Counted from the stretch's first letter, positions 24,928 to 37,063 are shown. The stretch is 53,018 bases of DNA from Deltaproteobacteria bacterium (GCA_011526105.1 WYAZ01000040.1:1-53018), one strand, 5' to 3'. The notes: generated by a model not told the origin, from the letters alone. Made by a program: numbers and translations.

Positions 24928-26947
24928 AACCTGGTTCCGACGAATCCTCGAGCGGCCCGAGGTCTCGGGGGGCATCCTGCTCGCTGCGCTGGTGTACTCG
25001 GCTCGGCTCGCGGGGGCGCCTTCCGAGCTCACGCTCCCGTTCTTGTACCTGCTCGCGCTCTCGGTGGGCGTCCTGCTCGAGAAGCAGGGCATGTTCCTGG
25101 CGCTCGCCGCCGCGGTCTCAGCCGAGCTCGTGGTCGTGGTCTTCGGGGCACAGTCACCGGGGGCGGCGGTTCGAAGTCTGGGCTTCCTCGTCGCCTTCTC
25201 CGGCGCCGGCCTCCTCCTCTTTCGGCTCGAGATCCTCGCCTATCGCCGGACCGCCAAGCGGCGCATTCGGGGCCTCGTCAAAGCCGCCGAGGCGGATGCT
25301 CGCGCGTTTCGACTCGGCATGGGGGCGGCCTCCGCTCGAGCCAAGACCGACTCCATCCCCACGATGGACGCCTCCGTGCAGTGCAAGCTCGGCAGCGTCG
25401 AGGTCGTGAGGGCTGCGCTCAAGGACCTCGCCGAACTCGCGCTGAAGACCACAAACGCCCATACAGTGGTGTTGCTGCTGCCGGACGAGGACCCGAGCGC
25501 GCTCCGAGTCCATGCCTCTGCCTCGATGGCTCGACCCTTGCGCTCCGGCCTCCTGGTACCGGCGCACGAGGGCGTGATCGGCGCCGTGGTCAAGAGCGGG
25601 GCGCCCGTTCGTTATCTCCGCTCACCCACCGGTCGTGCGTTTGGCGACCTCGCCCCCGAAGACGCTCGTAGCTTCATCGGGGTGCCGCTCTCGAAGGAGG
25701 GCACGGTCGTCGCGGTCCTCGTCGCCTATCGCGTCGAACCCACCGAGTTCGATGAGCGTGACGAAGCGCTGCTCGCCTCGATCATGAGGCAGACCGAGCG
25801 GACGATGGAGTCCGAACGCATCGTCTTGAACCTCGACCGAACGAGCTACGAGCACGAGCGGCTCTCGGAGGCTCTGGCGCTGCTCAACGAGGCCCTCGGC
25901 CTCGAAGCGGTGGCGGAGCGGCTTCTGGATGCGGTGGCCCGGATCAAGCCGCTGTCTTTCGGGGCGGTCACGGTGCTCGACTCCGAAACCCAGGAGCACG
26001 TGATCTTGCGGGCTCGAAGCGAGAACCCCGAGCTCTCGGCCCTCGAAGGAGAGCGCTTTCAGAACCACGAAGGAGGACTCGTGGTGATGGCGATGAAGGC
26101 GGGCCAACCGGTCCCGGTCGTTCCACTTCACCGGCAATCCGGTCGCGCGGAGCGCCGCATCTTTGCCGAGCCGATGCCGCTCGAGCTCGGCTCGGTGAAG
26201 GTCTTCCCGCTCATGCTGCGAGGCGAAGCGGTCGGGACGCTCGTGCTCGGCGATGAGTCTGCCATGCAAGAGCTCACCGCGGACGAGATCTTCATGCTTC
26301 AGATCGCCGCGGTGCACGGAGCCACCACGGTCGCAAACGCGCAGATGTACGCTCGCATGGAGCGCATGGCCACCACGGACGCGCTCACCGGTCTCGTCAA
26401 TCGGCGTCGACTCATGGAGCTCGCGGATGAATCCCTCGCCCGCGCCGATCGCTTTGGTCGGAAGGTCTCGCTGCTGCTCATCGACGCCGACCACTTCAAG
26501 CGAGTGAACGACAGCTATGGTCACGCGGTCGGTGATGTCGTGCTTCGGCACATCGCCCAGCTCCTGCGCCGCGAGGCGCGAAGAGTGGACGTGGTCTCGA
26601 GGCTCGGCGGCGAGGAGTTCGTGCTCCTCGCGGACGAGACCGATGTCGCGGGTGCCGCCATCTTGGCGGAGCGAATCCGCGCGCGCATCAGCGGGGAGAC
26701 CATCCGCGGCAGCTTCGGAGAGATCACCGTCACCGTGAGCGTGGGTACCAGCACCTGGCCGGAGAACGCGGCCAGCAAAGAGCAGCTCCTCGAACGTGCC
26801 GACCAGGCGCTGTACGAGGCCAAACGCGCTGGACGCAATCGAGTCGAACAATGGGGCGAGGCACGTTGCATCAGCCCCGGAAGGTCGGCTATAGCCAGCG
26901 AAGAAGCGGGCAGCGCCCTGGGTGCGGGTCCGGCCGAGGCAAATTGA
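24920..26947 (+). CDS. Membrane GAF-GAF-GGDEF diguanylate cyclase
   Basis: The 675-residue protein makes cyclic di-GMP. An N-terminal region of about four hydrophobic helices (~15-110) is followed by a GAF-like domain (~155-290, TNAHTVVLLLPDED, FIGVPLSKEGTVVAVLVAYR), a second GAF-like domain (~310-470) and a GGDEF domain (~475-640). The active site is GGEEF, which is functional. RxxD precedes it by five residues (RRVDVVSRLGGEEF), so product inhibition at the I-site is expected. DALTGLVNRRRL and DADHFKRVNDSYGH are intact. The GTG start overlaps ftsB by eight bases, which suggests coupling between division and c-di-GMP signalling in this organism. Confidence 0.92.
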   Translation: MSETWFRRILERPEVSGGILLAALVYSARLAGAPSELTLPFLYLLALSVGVLLEKQGMFLALAAAVSAELVVVVFGAQSPGAAVRSLGFLVAFSGAGLLLFRLEILAYRRTAKRRIRGLVKAAEADARAFRLGMGAASARAKTDSIPTMDASVQCKLGSVEVVRAALKDLAELALKTTNAHTVVLLLPDEDPSALRVHASASMARPLRSGLLVPAHEGVIGAVVKSGAPVRYLRSPTGRAFGDLAPEDARSFIGVPLSKEGTVVAVLVAYRVEPTEFDERDEALLASIMRQTERTMESERIVLNLDRTSYEHERLSEALALLNEALGLEAVAERLLDAVARIKPLSFGAVTVLDSETQEHVILRARSENPELSALEGERFQNHEGGLVVMAMKAGQPVPVVPLHRQSGRAERRIFAEPMPLELGSVKVFPLMLRGEAVGTLVLGDESAMQELTADEIFMLQIAAVHGATTVANAQMYARMERMATTDALTGLVNRRRLMELADESLARADRFGRKVSLLLIDADHFKRVNDSYGHAVGDVVLRHIAQLLRREARRVDVVSRLGGEEFVLLADETDVAGAAILAERIRARISGETIRGSFGEITVTVSVGTSTWPENAASKEQLLERADQALYEAKRAGRNRVEQWGEARCISPGRSAIASEEAGSALGAGPAEAN

Positions 26948-28260
26948 AAAAGAACTTCGTCCTCGATACCAACGTTCTTCTGCACGATCCGAACGCGCTC
27001 CACGCCTTCGACGAGAACAACGTAGTCGTTCCGATTTACGTCATCGAAGAGATCGACAACTTCAAGCGTGATCTCTCCGAGCTCGGGCGGGCGGCGCGCA
27101 CGGTCGGAAGAATCCTCGATCAGCTCCGCAAAGAGGGGAGCCTGCACGCGGGGGTGAAGCTCGAGAACGGGGGCAGCCTGCGGGTCGCCTTCACCAAGCG
27201 GCAGCTCAGTACGGTATCGGCCTTCTCCACCAGCCATGGTGCAGACACCGCGATCTTGGCGGTCGCTTTGGATGTCAAAGAGGAGAACGCGGACATCCAG
27301 ACCGTGCTGGTCACCAAGGATGTCAACCTTCGCATTCGCGCGGACGCCCTCGGCATCTCGGCCGACGACTTCGACTCCGAGAAGGTCGAGCTCGAAGAGC
27401 TCTACTCCGGCATGGTCGAGATCGAAGTGAGTGGCGAGGAGATCGACCTCTTCTACGCTCAAGGCTTCTTGCCGCTGTCGGATCCGTACTACTTCCCGAA
27501 CGAGTTTGTGCACCTCAAGAACAGCGCGAACCCCACGCACGCCGCGCTGGGAAAGATCTCGCTCGAGGAGCAGAAGATCGTCACCGTCACGCGCTTCAAA
27601 GACGGGCTCTGGGGCGTTCGGCCGCGCAACAAGGAGCAGACCTTCGCCATGGATCTGCTCACCAACGACGAGATCAAACTCGTGACCTTGGTGGGCAAAG
27701 CGGGCACCGGCAAGACGCTGCTCGCCATCGCGGCGGGTCTACAGAAGACCGCTGAAGAGGCCATCTACCAGCGCATCCTGGTGTCTAGGCCCATCATGCC
27801 GCTCGGCAAAGACATCGGTTATTTGCCGGGCAGCATCGAAGAGAAGGTCTCTCCGTGGATGCAGCCCATCTTCGACAACGTCGAGTTCCTGATGGGTATC
27901 TCCAAGAGCGACAAGAAGAACGGTCGCAGCTCCAGAGAGCTCATCGATCTGGGGATCATCCAGATCGAGCCGCTGACCTACATCCGTGGTCGGTCCATCC
28001 CCAATCAGTACCTCATCGTCGACGAGGCGCAGAACCTCACACCGCACGAGGTCAAGACCATCCTGACGCGGGCCGCCGAGGGGACCAAGATCATCCTCAC
28101 CGGTGACCCCTACCAGATCGATAACCCATACATCGACTCCACGAATAACGGCCTTGTGACGACCGTGAACCGGTTCAAAGGCGAGAAGATCGCGGGCCAC
28201 GTGACCTTAGTGAAGGGCGAGCGCTCTGCCCTGGCCGAGTTGGCCTCGAACCTGCTGTAG
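26944..28260 (+). CDS. PIN-domain/PhoH-like ATPase
   Basis: The 438-residue protein has an N-terminal PIN nuclease-like domain (1-~130; KKNFVLDTNVLLHDPNAL, VIEEIDNFKRD, and late acidic VLVTKDVNLRIRA) and a C-terminal PhoH RecA-like ATPase (~225-438) with Walker A GKAGTGKT (~250) and Walker B LIVDEAQN (~356). Such PhoH2-type proteins couple ATP hydrolysis to RNA unwinding and cleavage. The TTG at 26944 is preferred since family members start MKK.FVLDTNVLLHDP and GAGG lies five bases upstream. TTGA overlaps the stop of the diguanylate cyclase. Confidence 0.92.
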   Translation: MKKNFVLDTNVLLHDPNALHAFDENNVVVPIYVIEEIDNFKRDLSELGRAARTVGRILDQLRKEGSLHAGVKLENGGSLRVAFTKRQLSTVSAFSTSHGADTAILAVALDVKEENADIQTVLVTKDVNLRIRADALGISADDFDSEKVELEELYSGMVEIEVSGEEIDLFYAQGFLPLSDPYYFPNEFVHLKNSANPTHAALGKISLEEQKIVTVTRFKDGLWGVRPRNKEQTFAMDLLTNDEIKLVTLVGKAGTGKTLLAIAAGLQKTAEEAIYQRILVSRPIMPLGKDIGYLPGSIEEKVSPWMQPIFDNVEFLMGISKSDKKNGRSSRELIDLGIIQIEPLTYIRGRSIPNQYLIVDEAQNLTPHEVKTILTRAAEGTKIILTGDPYQIDNPYIDSTNNGLVTTVNRFKGEKIAGHVTLVKGERSALAELASNLL

Positions 28261-28332
28261 GCATACGTTCCAGGGCGCGCGTCGGGATATCCGAGCATGG
28301 GAGCGCTCCCTCGGGCGTGTTAGCGTTTCACT

Positions 28333-28749
28333 GTGCTGGCCTCGCTCTTGTCCGTGGCCCTTCTGCTGGGCGCGCCACCCGCCGAAGCCGAGCCGGAGTA
28401 CCGCTTCTCGCTCGAGGCCCTGAGTCCGGAGGTCGAGCTCGGTGCCTTCGGTACGCTCCGCATCGTCGTCGAGCCTCGGGCGGACAAGAAGCTCAATCTC
28501 AAGTCGCCGCTGCGCATGGAGCTCGACAGCGAAGGCCTTCGACTCGACAAGGCCCTGCTGGGGGCGGCGGACGCGCGTGAAGAGGACAAACGAGTGACCT
28601 TCGAGACGCGTTTCGAGGGCACGCGACAGGGGCCGGCCTCCTTCTCGGTGCGGGCGGTCTTCTTCATCTGTGATGAGCGGGTGTGTGAGCGGCGCACCGA
28701 GACGAGGACGGCCCGGGTCACCGTGCGACCTCGTTCCAGGCCCGAGTGA
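28333..28749 (+). CDS. Small exported protein, DsbD-N-terminal-like
   Basis: The 138-residue protein starts at a GTG with a cleavable signal peptide (VLASLLSVALLLGAPPAEAE). The mature domain is beta-rich (LGAFGTLRIVVEPRADKKLN, VTFETRFEGTRQGPASFSV) and contains two Cys in FFICDERVCERRTE. This recalls the immunoglobulin-like N-terminal domain of thiol:disulfide interchange proteins (CxxxxC). It is too divergent to assign redox activity. It overlaps the next gene as GTGA. Confidence 0.65.
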   Translation: MLASLLSVALLLGAPPAEAEPEYRFSLEALSPEVELGAFGTLRIVVEPRADKKLNLKSPLRMELDSEGLRLDKALLGAADAREEDKRVTFETRFEGTRQGPASFSVRAVFFICDERVCERRTETRTARVTVRPRSRPE

Positions 28750-30332
28750 CCTCGATGGCGGGTGCGCTGCTCCTCATCGTGATCGCGCGGTCGGAGCAGC
28801 GGCGTCGATTCAACCACTGCTTCTCCGACTCCGACTACCGCTTGGTGTACAGCCTCGACGGTGAAGACGCCTTCGATCGCTTCGCTGAGGTTCGACCGGA
28901 CCTCGTCATCGCCTACGAACACGCGCCGCGTCTCGACGGAGCACTTCTGTGCCGACTCATTCGACAGCAGGGGGGCGCGCAGCTCCCGTTCGTCATGCTC
29001 GCGGATGCACCGGTCACCGAGGAGCGGCTCGCGGCTTCGAGCATCGACGCCGCCATCACGTGGCCCTTCGAGCCCTCGGAGTTGCTTGCATTGGTGCGCC
29101 GTCTTCTCGAAGGTCCGAAGCGGCGTGTCTCCTTTCCCCCTCTTCCCGCGGTCGCGATGGACACCGCAGTGGCGGACGACACCATCTCCCTCGACCTCGA
29201 AGACCCCGCGCCGAACTCGGTGCTCCTCGACGATCAGAGCGACGACATCCCGACGAGCCCCCGGGAGGTGCCGCTCGTTGGGATTGATCTGCTCGAAGAG
29301 CCGATCGCGCCCCTGGGTCTCCGCGAGGCGCTTCCGGACGAGGTCACCGCGGTTCAGTTGAACCCCGAGTTCTTGGACCTGTTCGAGGAGCACGATGCGT
29401 CGGGCTCGGATGACGATGCACGCGACCCGCCCCTGGTCTCACCGGTGTCCGACGATTCGCTGGAGGCGGACCCTCTCCCCAGCGCTCCAGCCGGCGCGCT
29501 GGACGGCGATCTATCGGGGACCACCACGGAGTCCGCGCGAAAACGCGCGCTGCTCGAAGAGCCTCCGCTGCCCGGGCCCGCGGACCTCGGTCCGTTCAGC
29601 CGTGGGGAGCCCTCCGTTCGTGTGAGCCGTCCCACGACAGATTCGATGATCCGCGAGATCCCGAGGGACGTGACCCCCACCGGCGAACGCCCATCCGTTC
29701 CGGACGAGCGCCCGGATGGGCGCGTGGGACGCGGGTTGGACGAGAGCCAGCTGGGCCGGCGCCTCACTCGGCGCGTTCAGCAGCTCCACCGGCTCATCGG
29801 GGAGCTCGACCACTACCAGATCCTGGGCCTCGAGCCCGGCGTGACGCGCTCGGCCATCGACGAGGCGTACTTCGAACTCTGCATCGAGTTCCATCCGGAT
29901 CGGTTCTTTCTGCTGCGCTCAGGGCCGCTCAAACAGCAGATCTTCGAGATCTTCCACCGCCTCAATGCGGCCTACGAGACGATCTCCGATCCCGAACGTC
30001 GCGCCGACTACGACCGAAGCCGAGCCTCGAGCGTGCCCGCGGCACCAGCTGCCCCCATCCTCGTCACCGCCGCACCTCCCGCAAAGCCGTCGCCCGAGTC
30101 GCCGACGCAGGAAGACACGCTGCTCTCGGTGTCGGTCGACTCCAGCGATCCTTCCGCCAAGGTCTTGGTGGACCTCGCACGTTCCGCCCTCGACGATCAG
30201 GATCGAAACGGGGCGCGGCTCTACCTGTCGATGGCGATGAGTATCGACTCGGCAAACGAGGGTGTGCGCGCACTGCTCGAGGCCGTGGTCGCCCAGGGCG
30301 CCGGCCTGCGGCCGGTCCCGCCCATACCCTGA
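28746..30332 (+). CDS. Pseudo-receiver/DnaJ-domain fusion protein
   Basis: The 528-residue cytoplasmic protein begins with a response-regulator-like fold (~5-125: LLIVIARSEQRRRFNHCF, PDLVIAYEHAPRLDGALLC). The phosphoacceptor Asp position is Tyr (IAY in place of LLD), so phosphotransfer is not expected. A long acidic Pro/Ser-rich linker (~130-340) follows. A J-domain at ~350-415 (DHYQILGLEPGVTRSAIDEA, HPD motif in EFHPDRFF) would stimulate an Hsp70. A short TPR-like C-terminus carries SAKVLVDLARSALDDQDRNG. The GTG start overlaps the preceding gene. Function is unknown; Hsp70 recruitment to a pole or signalling complex is a guess. Confidence 0.85.
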   Translation: MTSMAGALLLIVIARSEQRRRFNHCFSDSDYRLVYSLDGEDAFDRFAEVRPDLVIAYEHAPRLDGALLCRLIRQQGGAQLPFVMLADAPVTEERLAASSIDAAITWPFEPSELLALVRRLLEGPKRRVSFPPLPAVAMDTAVADDTISLDLEDPAPNSVLLDDQSDDIPTSPREVPLVGIDLLEEPIAPLGLREALPDEVTAVQLNPEFLDLFEEHDASGSDDDARDPPLVSPVSDDSLEADPLPSAPAGALDGDLSGTTTESARKRALLEEPPLPGPADLGPFSRGEPSVRVSRPTTDSMIREIPRDVTPTGERPSVPDERPDGRVGRGLDESQLGRRLTRRVQQLHRLIGELDHYQILGLEPGVTRSAIDEAYFELCIEFHPDRFFLLRSGPLKQQIFEIFHRLNAAYETISDPERRADYDRSRASSVPAAPAAPILVTAAPPAKPSPESPTQEDTLLSVSVDSSDPSAKVLVDLARSALDDQDRNGARLYLSMAMSIDSANEGVRALLEAVVAQGAGLRPVPPIP

Positions 30333-30436
30333 GCGCGAGAGCTCACCTCAAAACCCCATTGCTTGCCCGGCCCACTCGGGCTAAGGCTTCCTCCGACGAG
30401 CCGGGGCCTGCGGCCAGTGGGCTCCGCCCCCGAACA

Positions 30437-30523
30437 GGAGCGGTGGCCGAGTGGTTGAAGGCAGTGGTTTTGAAAACCACCGTACGGGAGACCGTACCGG
30501 GGGTTCGAATCCCTCCCGCTCCG
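30437..30523 (+). tRNA. tRNA-Ser (anticodon TGA)
   Basis: The 87-base gene has acceptor stem GGAGCGG paired with CCGCTCC (516-522), discriminator G at 30523, anticodon stem GTGGT/ACCAC with loop TTTGAAA (anticodon TGA at 30471-30473), a long variable arm (GTACGGG..CCGTAC) typical of serine tRNA, and T-loop GGTTCGAATCC. CCA is not encoded. Confidence 0.97.
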
Positions 30524-30558
30524 ATCTTCGAGTTCTTTGAGAGTATTTCGCTTTGGAC

Positions 30559-30648
30559 GGAGACGTGGCCGAGAGGCTGAAGGCGCTGGTTTGCTAAACC
30601 AGTATACGGGAAACCGTATCGAGGGTTCGAATCCCTCCGTCTCCGCCA
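30559..30648 (+). tRNA. tRNA-Ser (anticodon GCT)
   Basis: Acceptor GGAGACG pairs with CGTCTCC (638-644), with discriminator G and an encoded CCA (646-648). The anticodon stem CTGGT/ACCAG holds loop TTGCTAA, giving GCT at 30593-30595. The variable arm is long (TATACGGGAAACCGTAT) as expected for serine. It lies 35 bases after the tRNA-Ser(TGA), so the two are probably cotranscribed. Confidence 0.97.
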
Positions 30649-30673
30649 AACTTTCTCTCTCCCCTATGGAGGC

Positions 30674-32500
30674 ATGACCATGCCGAATCGCAAGCTACCT
30701 TCCTGGGCCGACGAACTGCGCAACACCTATTTGCGCGGGGAGTCCTCGGTGTTCCTGCTGCACGGGAACGTGTTCGATCTCATCCTCCATGAGGACAAGC
30801 TGACGCCGCTCGTCGACTTCGTGGGCGACGAGCTTCTGAAGACCAAGGATCTCATCTGCCACTTCAACCCGGCTTCGGGCCTGCGCTTTCGAAAGAAGGA
30901 CCGGCCGGTCGAGAAGCTCGAGGACTTCCTCGGCGTTCGCGACACCGAGAAGGCTCTGCAGGCGCTCGAGAACCTCCTGCTCACGCAAGACCGCGTCGGG
31001 GTCATCATCGATTACGCGGAGATGATCGCGCCCTCGGGCACCACGAGCTTTCTTTCCGAGGCGGACCGCCGGGCGGTGGTCACCTTGCATCGATGGAGTC
31101 TCGATCGAAGGTTCGATCACGCGGACAACGTGGTCGTGCTCGTCACCGATCAGATGGCCGAGCTCTCGAGCAACATCGTCTCCAACCCGAAGATCACCGC
31201 GCTCGAAGTCCCTCTACCTGATTCGAGCGCACGCACCACGCTCGTGCGCTTGCTCGAGCCGGACGCATCCGAGAAGCAGATCGAACGTTTATCCACGCTC
31301 TCGGCCGGCCTCAAAAACGTGCAGATCCGCGGGATTCTCGCGCCGGGCGAAGACGCGGAAGAAGACGTACGTGCCCGCGTCGACGTCATCTTGCGCATCC
31401 TGGGAGACGTGCCCGAGGCCCGGCACCGAGCAGAACGCCTGGCCCGTGTTTTCTCGGGCGTACCCAAGGATGAGATCGTGCACCTCCTGAAGCCCGACGG
31501 ACTGCCGGAGCTCCCCGACGACAAGAACGACCCCTACGAGCAGGTCTACACCCTGCTCGCCAAGCGCAAGCGCGAGATCCTCCAGAAGGAGTGTTTCGGG
31601 CTCATTGAGTTCGTGGAGCCCGATCACGATCTTTCGGACGTGGGCGGCATGGATGGTGTGAAGCGCGAGCTCATGAACATCTCGCGCAACATCCGCGACG
31701 GCAACCGCAGCCGCGTCCCCATGGGGCTGCTGTTCACCGGACCCATGGGCTCGGGCAAGACCTTCGTCGCCGAGGCCTTTGCGCGGTCTTCGGGGCTCAC
31801 TGCGATCAAACTCAAGAACTTCCGCTCGAAGTGGGTGGGTTCGACCGAGGGCAACCTCGAGAAGATCCTCGGCGTCGTGAAGGCCATCGGGAACATCCTG
31901 GTCATCATCGATGAAGGTGATCGCGCGTTTGGAAACTCGAGCGGTGGCGGCGAGGGAGACGGCGGGACCTCGAGCCGCGTCATCGCGCGCATCAAGGAGT
32001 TCATGAGCGACACAAAGAACCGCGGACGTGTGCTCTTCGTGCTCATGACCAACCGACCCGACAAGCTCGACATCGACATCAAGCGGGCCGGTCGTTTGGA
32101 CAAGAAGATCCCGTTCTTCTACGCGTACGAGCCCGAAGAGATCGAGCTCGTGATCGCGGCGCAGCTTCGTCGGCATGAGATCCAACACGACCTGCAGTTT
32201 CCCCGGGATCGCGCGCGCGTGAGCGACCTGATGGTGGGGCTCTCGAACGCCGACGTAGAGGCGGTGTTGCTCCTGGCGAATGAACTCGCACACGGAGTGG
32301 GCTCGAAGCTGACCGCTGAGATCTTCACCCAGGCCCTCACCGACTATCTGCCGTCGAGGGACGCGAGGATGCTCGAGTACATGGAGCTGCTCGCGGTCTT
32401 CGAGTCTTCGAGTCGAAAGATGCTCCCCAAGCGCTACCAGAACATCGACGTGGACGAGCTTCAGGCCCGGCTTCACAAGCTCCGCGGCAAGCTCGGCTGA
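30674..32500 (+). CDS. AAA+ ATPase with degenerate N-terminal half
   Basis: The 608-residue cytoplasmic protein has an N-terminal half (~1-290) resembling an AAA-like domain without a P-loop ([45 protein letters not shown]). The second half is a canonical AAA module with Walker A GPMGSGKT (~356), Walker [13 protein letters not shown] (~410) and Arg-finger region [11 protein letters not shown]. Remodelling or disassembly of a protein complex is the usual role; no protease or membrane domain is present. The ATG at 30674 follows TATGGAGG closely. It stands between the serine tRNAs and the Ser/Thr kinase gene. Confidence 0.88.
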   Translation: MTMPNRKLPSWADELRNTYLRGESSVFLLHGNVFDLILHEDKLTPLVDFVGDELLKTKDLICHFNPASGLRFRKKDRPVEKLEDFLGVRDTEKALQALENLLLTQDRVGVIIDYAEMIAPSGTTSFLSEADRRAVVTLHRWSLDRRFDHADNVVVLVTDQMAELSSNIVSNPKITALEVPLPDSSARTTLVRLLEPDASEKQIERLSTLSAGLKNVQIRGILAPGEDAEEDVRARVDVILRILGDVPEARHRAERLARVFSGVPKDEIVHLLKPDGLPELPDDKNDPYEQVYTLLAKRKREILQKECFGLIEFVEPDHDLSDVGGMDGVKRELMNISRNIRDGNRSRVPMGLLFTGPMGSGKTFVAEAFARSSGLTAIKLKNFRSKWVGSTEGNLEKILGVVKAIGNILVIIDEGDRAFGNSSGGGEGDGGTSSRVIARIKEFMSDTKNRGRVLFVLMTNRPDKLDIDIKRAGRLDKKIPFFYAYEPEEIELVIAAQLRRHEIQHDLQFPRDRARVSDLMVGLSNADVEAVLLLANELAHGVGSKLTAEIFTQALTDYLPSRDARMLEYMELLAVFESSSRKMLPKRYQNIDVDELQARLHKLRGKLG

Positions 32501-32639
32501 GTTTGGGTCCAGTCGAGCGTCCCCCGAATTTACCCTTTACAAATCGTCGCCTAGATGTGATCCCATGTCGGCTGATGTCCGGTGGGTGGCGATACGTGAT
32601 TGCCGAACCGGTTCTGCCTGATACCATCGGGGTTTAGCC

Positions 32640-35176
<2,537 letters not shown>

Positions 35177-35177
<1 letters not shown>

Positions 35178-35782
35178 TGCGATATCCCTCTCGTTTGCTC
35201 TCTCGCCTCGCCTCGGCCGCGTTGTTGCTGCTTGTGCCCCAAGCTGCCCTCGCCGCGGACACGGAGGCGCCCGAGATTCAGCACCAGCACATCGAAAAGG
35301 CGCCCATGGGGCAGCCCCTGCGCGTTCGCGCGACCATCACCGACGAGAGCGGGATCTTCGCGCCCACGCTGTACGTGCGCGCGGTGGGCCAAGAAAACTT
35401 CGTCACCCTCGAGATGACGAAGAAGGGCAAGCAGTACGAAGCCCAAGTGCCCGGAGAGCAGATGGGCGGCGACATCGAGTACTTCATCGAGGCCTTCGAC
35501 GAGCACGGAAACGGCCCGGCGCGTAAGGGCGCTCCGGAGGCGCCGCTGCTCGTGCCGGTCTTCGATCCCAGCCTCCTCCCTCCGACGCTCGGCGACCCGC
35601 TCACCGCGCAGGTGAGCGATGACGACGACCGCCCCCTCACCGAGAAGTGGTGGTTCTGGACGCTCGTCGGAGTGGCGGTGGCCGGCGGGGTCACGACCGC
35701 GATCATCTTGGCCTCGAGCGGCGGCGTAGACGAGGTGAGCGTGCTCGTGCGCGCCCCAGATCCGTCCGGAGTTCTGAAATGA
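35177..35782 (+). CDS. Exported Ig-like protein with C-terminal membrane helix
   Basis: The 201-residue product starts at a GTG that shares a base with the kinase stop (TAGTG). A signal peptide (RLASAALLLLVPQAALA) is followed by a beta-sandwich-like domain (APMGQPLRVRATITDESGIF, GGDIEYFIEAFDEHGNGP) and a C-terminal hydrophobic helix (WWFWTLVGVAVAGGVTTAII). It is predicted to sit in the periplasm, anchored to the inner membrane, next to the kinase whose extracytoplasmic part it may bind. The family pattern is common in Myxococcota, but the function is unknown. Confidence 0.75.
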
Positions 35783-36234
35783 AGGCGTTGCTCTTCTCCG
35801 CGCTCCTCGCGGCCTCTGCCTCTTCGTTCGCCTGCGGCGAGGACGAAGTGGGCACGCTGTACTTCGCCCAAGAGGTGCCCGAGTTCACCTGCCACTTGCC
35901 CGGTCTGCAGGCACGGCTCGAGATCTCGGGCGGTCTTCAATGCGCCCTCGAGATCACCGCCAGCCAGACCGCAGTCGGCACCTGTCCCCCGGTGGCCACC
36001 GGCCAAGTGGTGCTGTTTCGCCTCCTGTACTTCGTGGCCACGCTGAGAGGCCAAGATGTGGTCGAGGTGCAGCTCGCCGCGGCGACGCAGGAGCGCGATC
36101 TGCGCGAGTACTCGGACAAAGAGCTCATGCTTAGCTTCGATTTGAATCAGCTCAGCTCGGCGTTTGATGATGACGCGGACGGGGTGAGCAACATCGAAGA
36201 GATCTGTAACGGCACCAACCCACTGCCGGATTGA
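35779..36234 (+). CDS. Small lipoprotein with Ca-binding DxDxDG-type loop
   Basis: The 151-residue lipoprotein (LLFSALLAASASSFACGED) overlaps the preceding gene as ATGA. A Cys-rich central part contains CHLPGLQARLEISGGLQC and GTCPP. The C-terminus ends FDDDADGVSNIEEICNGTNP, a calcium-binding loop of the thrombospondin-type-3/EF-hand kind common in secreted myxobacterial proteins. It is the last gene of the kinase cluster. Confidence 0.75.
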   Translation: MKALLFSALLAASASSFACGEDEVGTLYFAQEVPEFTCHLPGLQARLEISGGLQCALEITASQTAVGTCPPVATGQVVLFRLLYFVATLRGQDVVEVQLAAATQERDLREYSDKELMLSFDLNQLSSAFDDDADGVSNIEEICNGTNPLPD

Positions 36235-36252
36235 GCTGACGAGGCCGCTCGC

Positions 36253-36651
36253 TCAGCGCGCGCGGTGCTGCGTTCCCACGCCGGCCGTGATGAACAGGGC
36301 GGTCGCGGCCGCCTCGACGTCGGCGGTGTGCCACACGCCCGCAGGGTTGATGATGGCTTGGCCCGGGCTCAGGACCGCTCGCACACTCTGCCCGTCGATC
36401 TCCTGCGTGACCGTGATCTTCCCCGCGATACAAACCACGAGCTCTTCGCCCGACGGATGCATCTCCCAGGAGTCCCAAGACTCCGAGAACTGGTGCAGGC
36501 TGACGAGGCGACCTTCGACGCCGTCGCGCCCGGTGCGGCGCGCATAAGCCTCGTACCAGGCCATGTCGCCGCCGAAGACCGGTTGCTCGATCACTTTGGC
36601 CCCGGGGCCGAGATGAACGGGATGGCGAGCGAGGTCGAAGACGGCGGTCAT
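36253..36651 (-). CDS. Cupin-domain protein
   Basis: The 132-residue cupin begins MTAVFDLARHPVHLGPGAKV. Conserved cupin blocks are seen: FSESWDSWEMHPSGEELVVC (metal ligands His and Glu) and PGQAIINPAGVWHTADV (second motif His). It is a single beta-barrel of the usual size that may bind a small carboxylate or sugar. The longer ORF back to 36726 has no homology and no ribosome binding site. The gene is the last one before the attC array and lies on the same strand as the cassettes, but 236 bases separate it from the nearest site. Confidence 0.85.
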   Translation of the reverse strand: MTAVFDLARHPVHLGPGAKVIEQPVFGGDMAWYEAYARRTGRDGVEGRLVSLHQFSESWDSWEMHPSGEELVVCIAGKITVTQEIDGQSVRAVLSPGQAIINPAGVWHTADVEAAATALFITAGVGTQHRAR

Positions 36652-36886
36652 GCTGCTGTCGTGCGCGGAGCATTGTTGCGTGTCAACCGCCTGGGTGAGG
36701 AACTCGAGCCCCTTCGGACGCTCCATGTTTCATGCAGCTGCCCACGGGCCCGTGATGGCGGTGGTCGCTGGGTGCACGCGCTTCGACCGGCGGCAGCCGT
36801 CTCCCTTTTCGCATCAGCCAAGGGCACGGTCCCTGAGAAACCCAAGAGCGTGGACCACTGAGGATCGCCTCCCTCTTCTCGTGTCC

Positions 36887-37043
36887 GTCCAACGGTCGCT
36901 CGCGCAGCTGCGGCGCGGCAAGCGCCCGGGTCACTGAGCGGTCGCGACGCGTTGTAGCCCGATGCATGAGGGCGCGCGGCGCGGCCGCCGAGCACGGCCG
37001 TCGAGAACTACATGCCCGCCGGCTGCTGCAGCGGGAGTTGGGC
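36887..37043 (-). repeat. attC-like site A
   Basis: The 157-base imperfect inverted repeat starts GTCCAAC and ends GTTGGGC, both perfect matches to RYYYAAC/GTTRRRY. The inner arms CGCGCAGCTGCGGC and GCCGGCTGCTGCAGCG pair with bulges. It is homologous along its whole length to site D, including ATGAGGGCGCGCGGCGCGG. The ParE-type toxin gene ends 20 bases away. Confidence 0.8.
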
Positions 37044-37063
37044 CGCTGTGTGCGATGTCCCCC

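Noticed and set aside
28299-28310. GGGAGCGCTCCC palindrome after the PhoH gene as terminator
   Set aside because: No loop and no T-run; it could equally be chance in GC-rich DNA.
36648-36995. Minus ORF starting inside attC site A (LGGRAARPHASG...)
   Set aside because: Read-through of the attC-like repeat. The same peptide pattern appears from site D (39973-40224), as expected of repeat-derived false genes.
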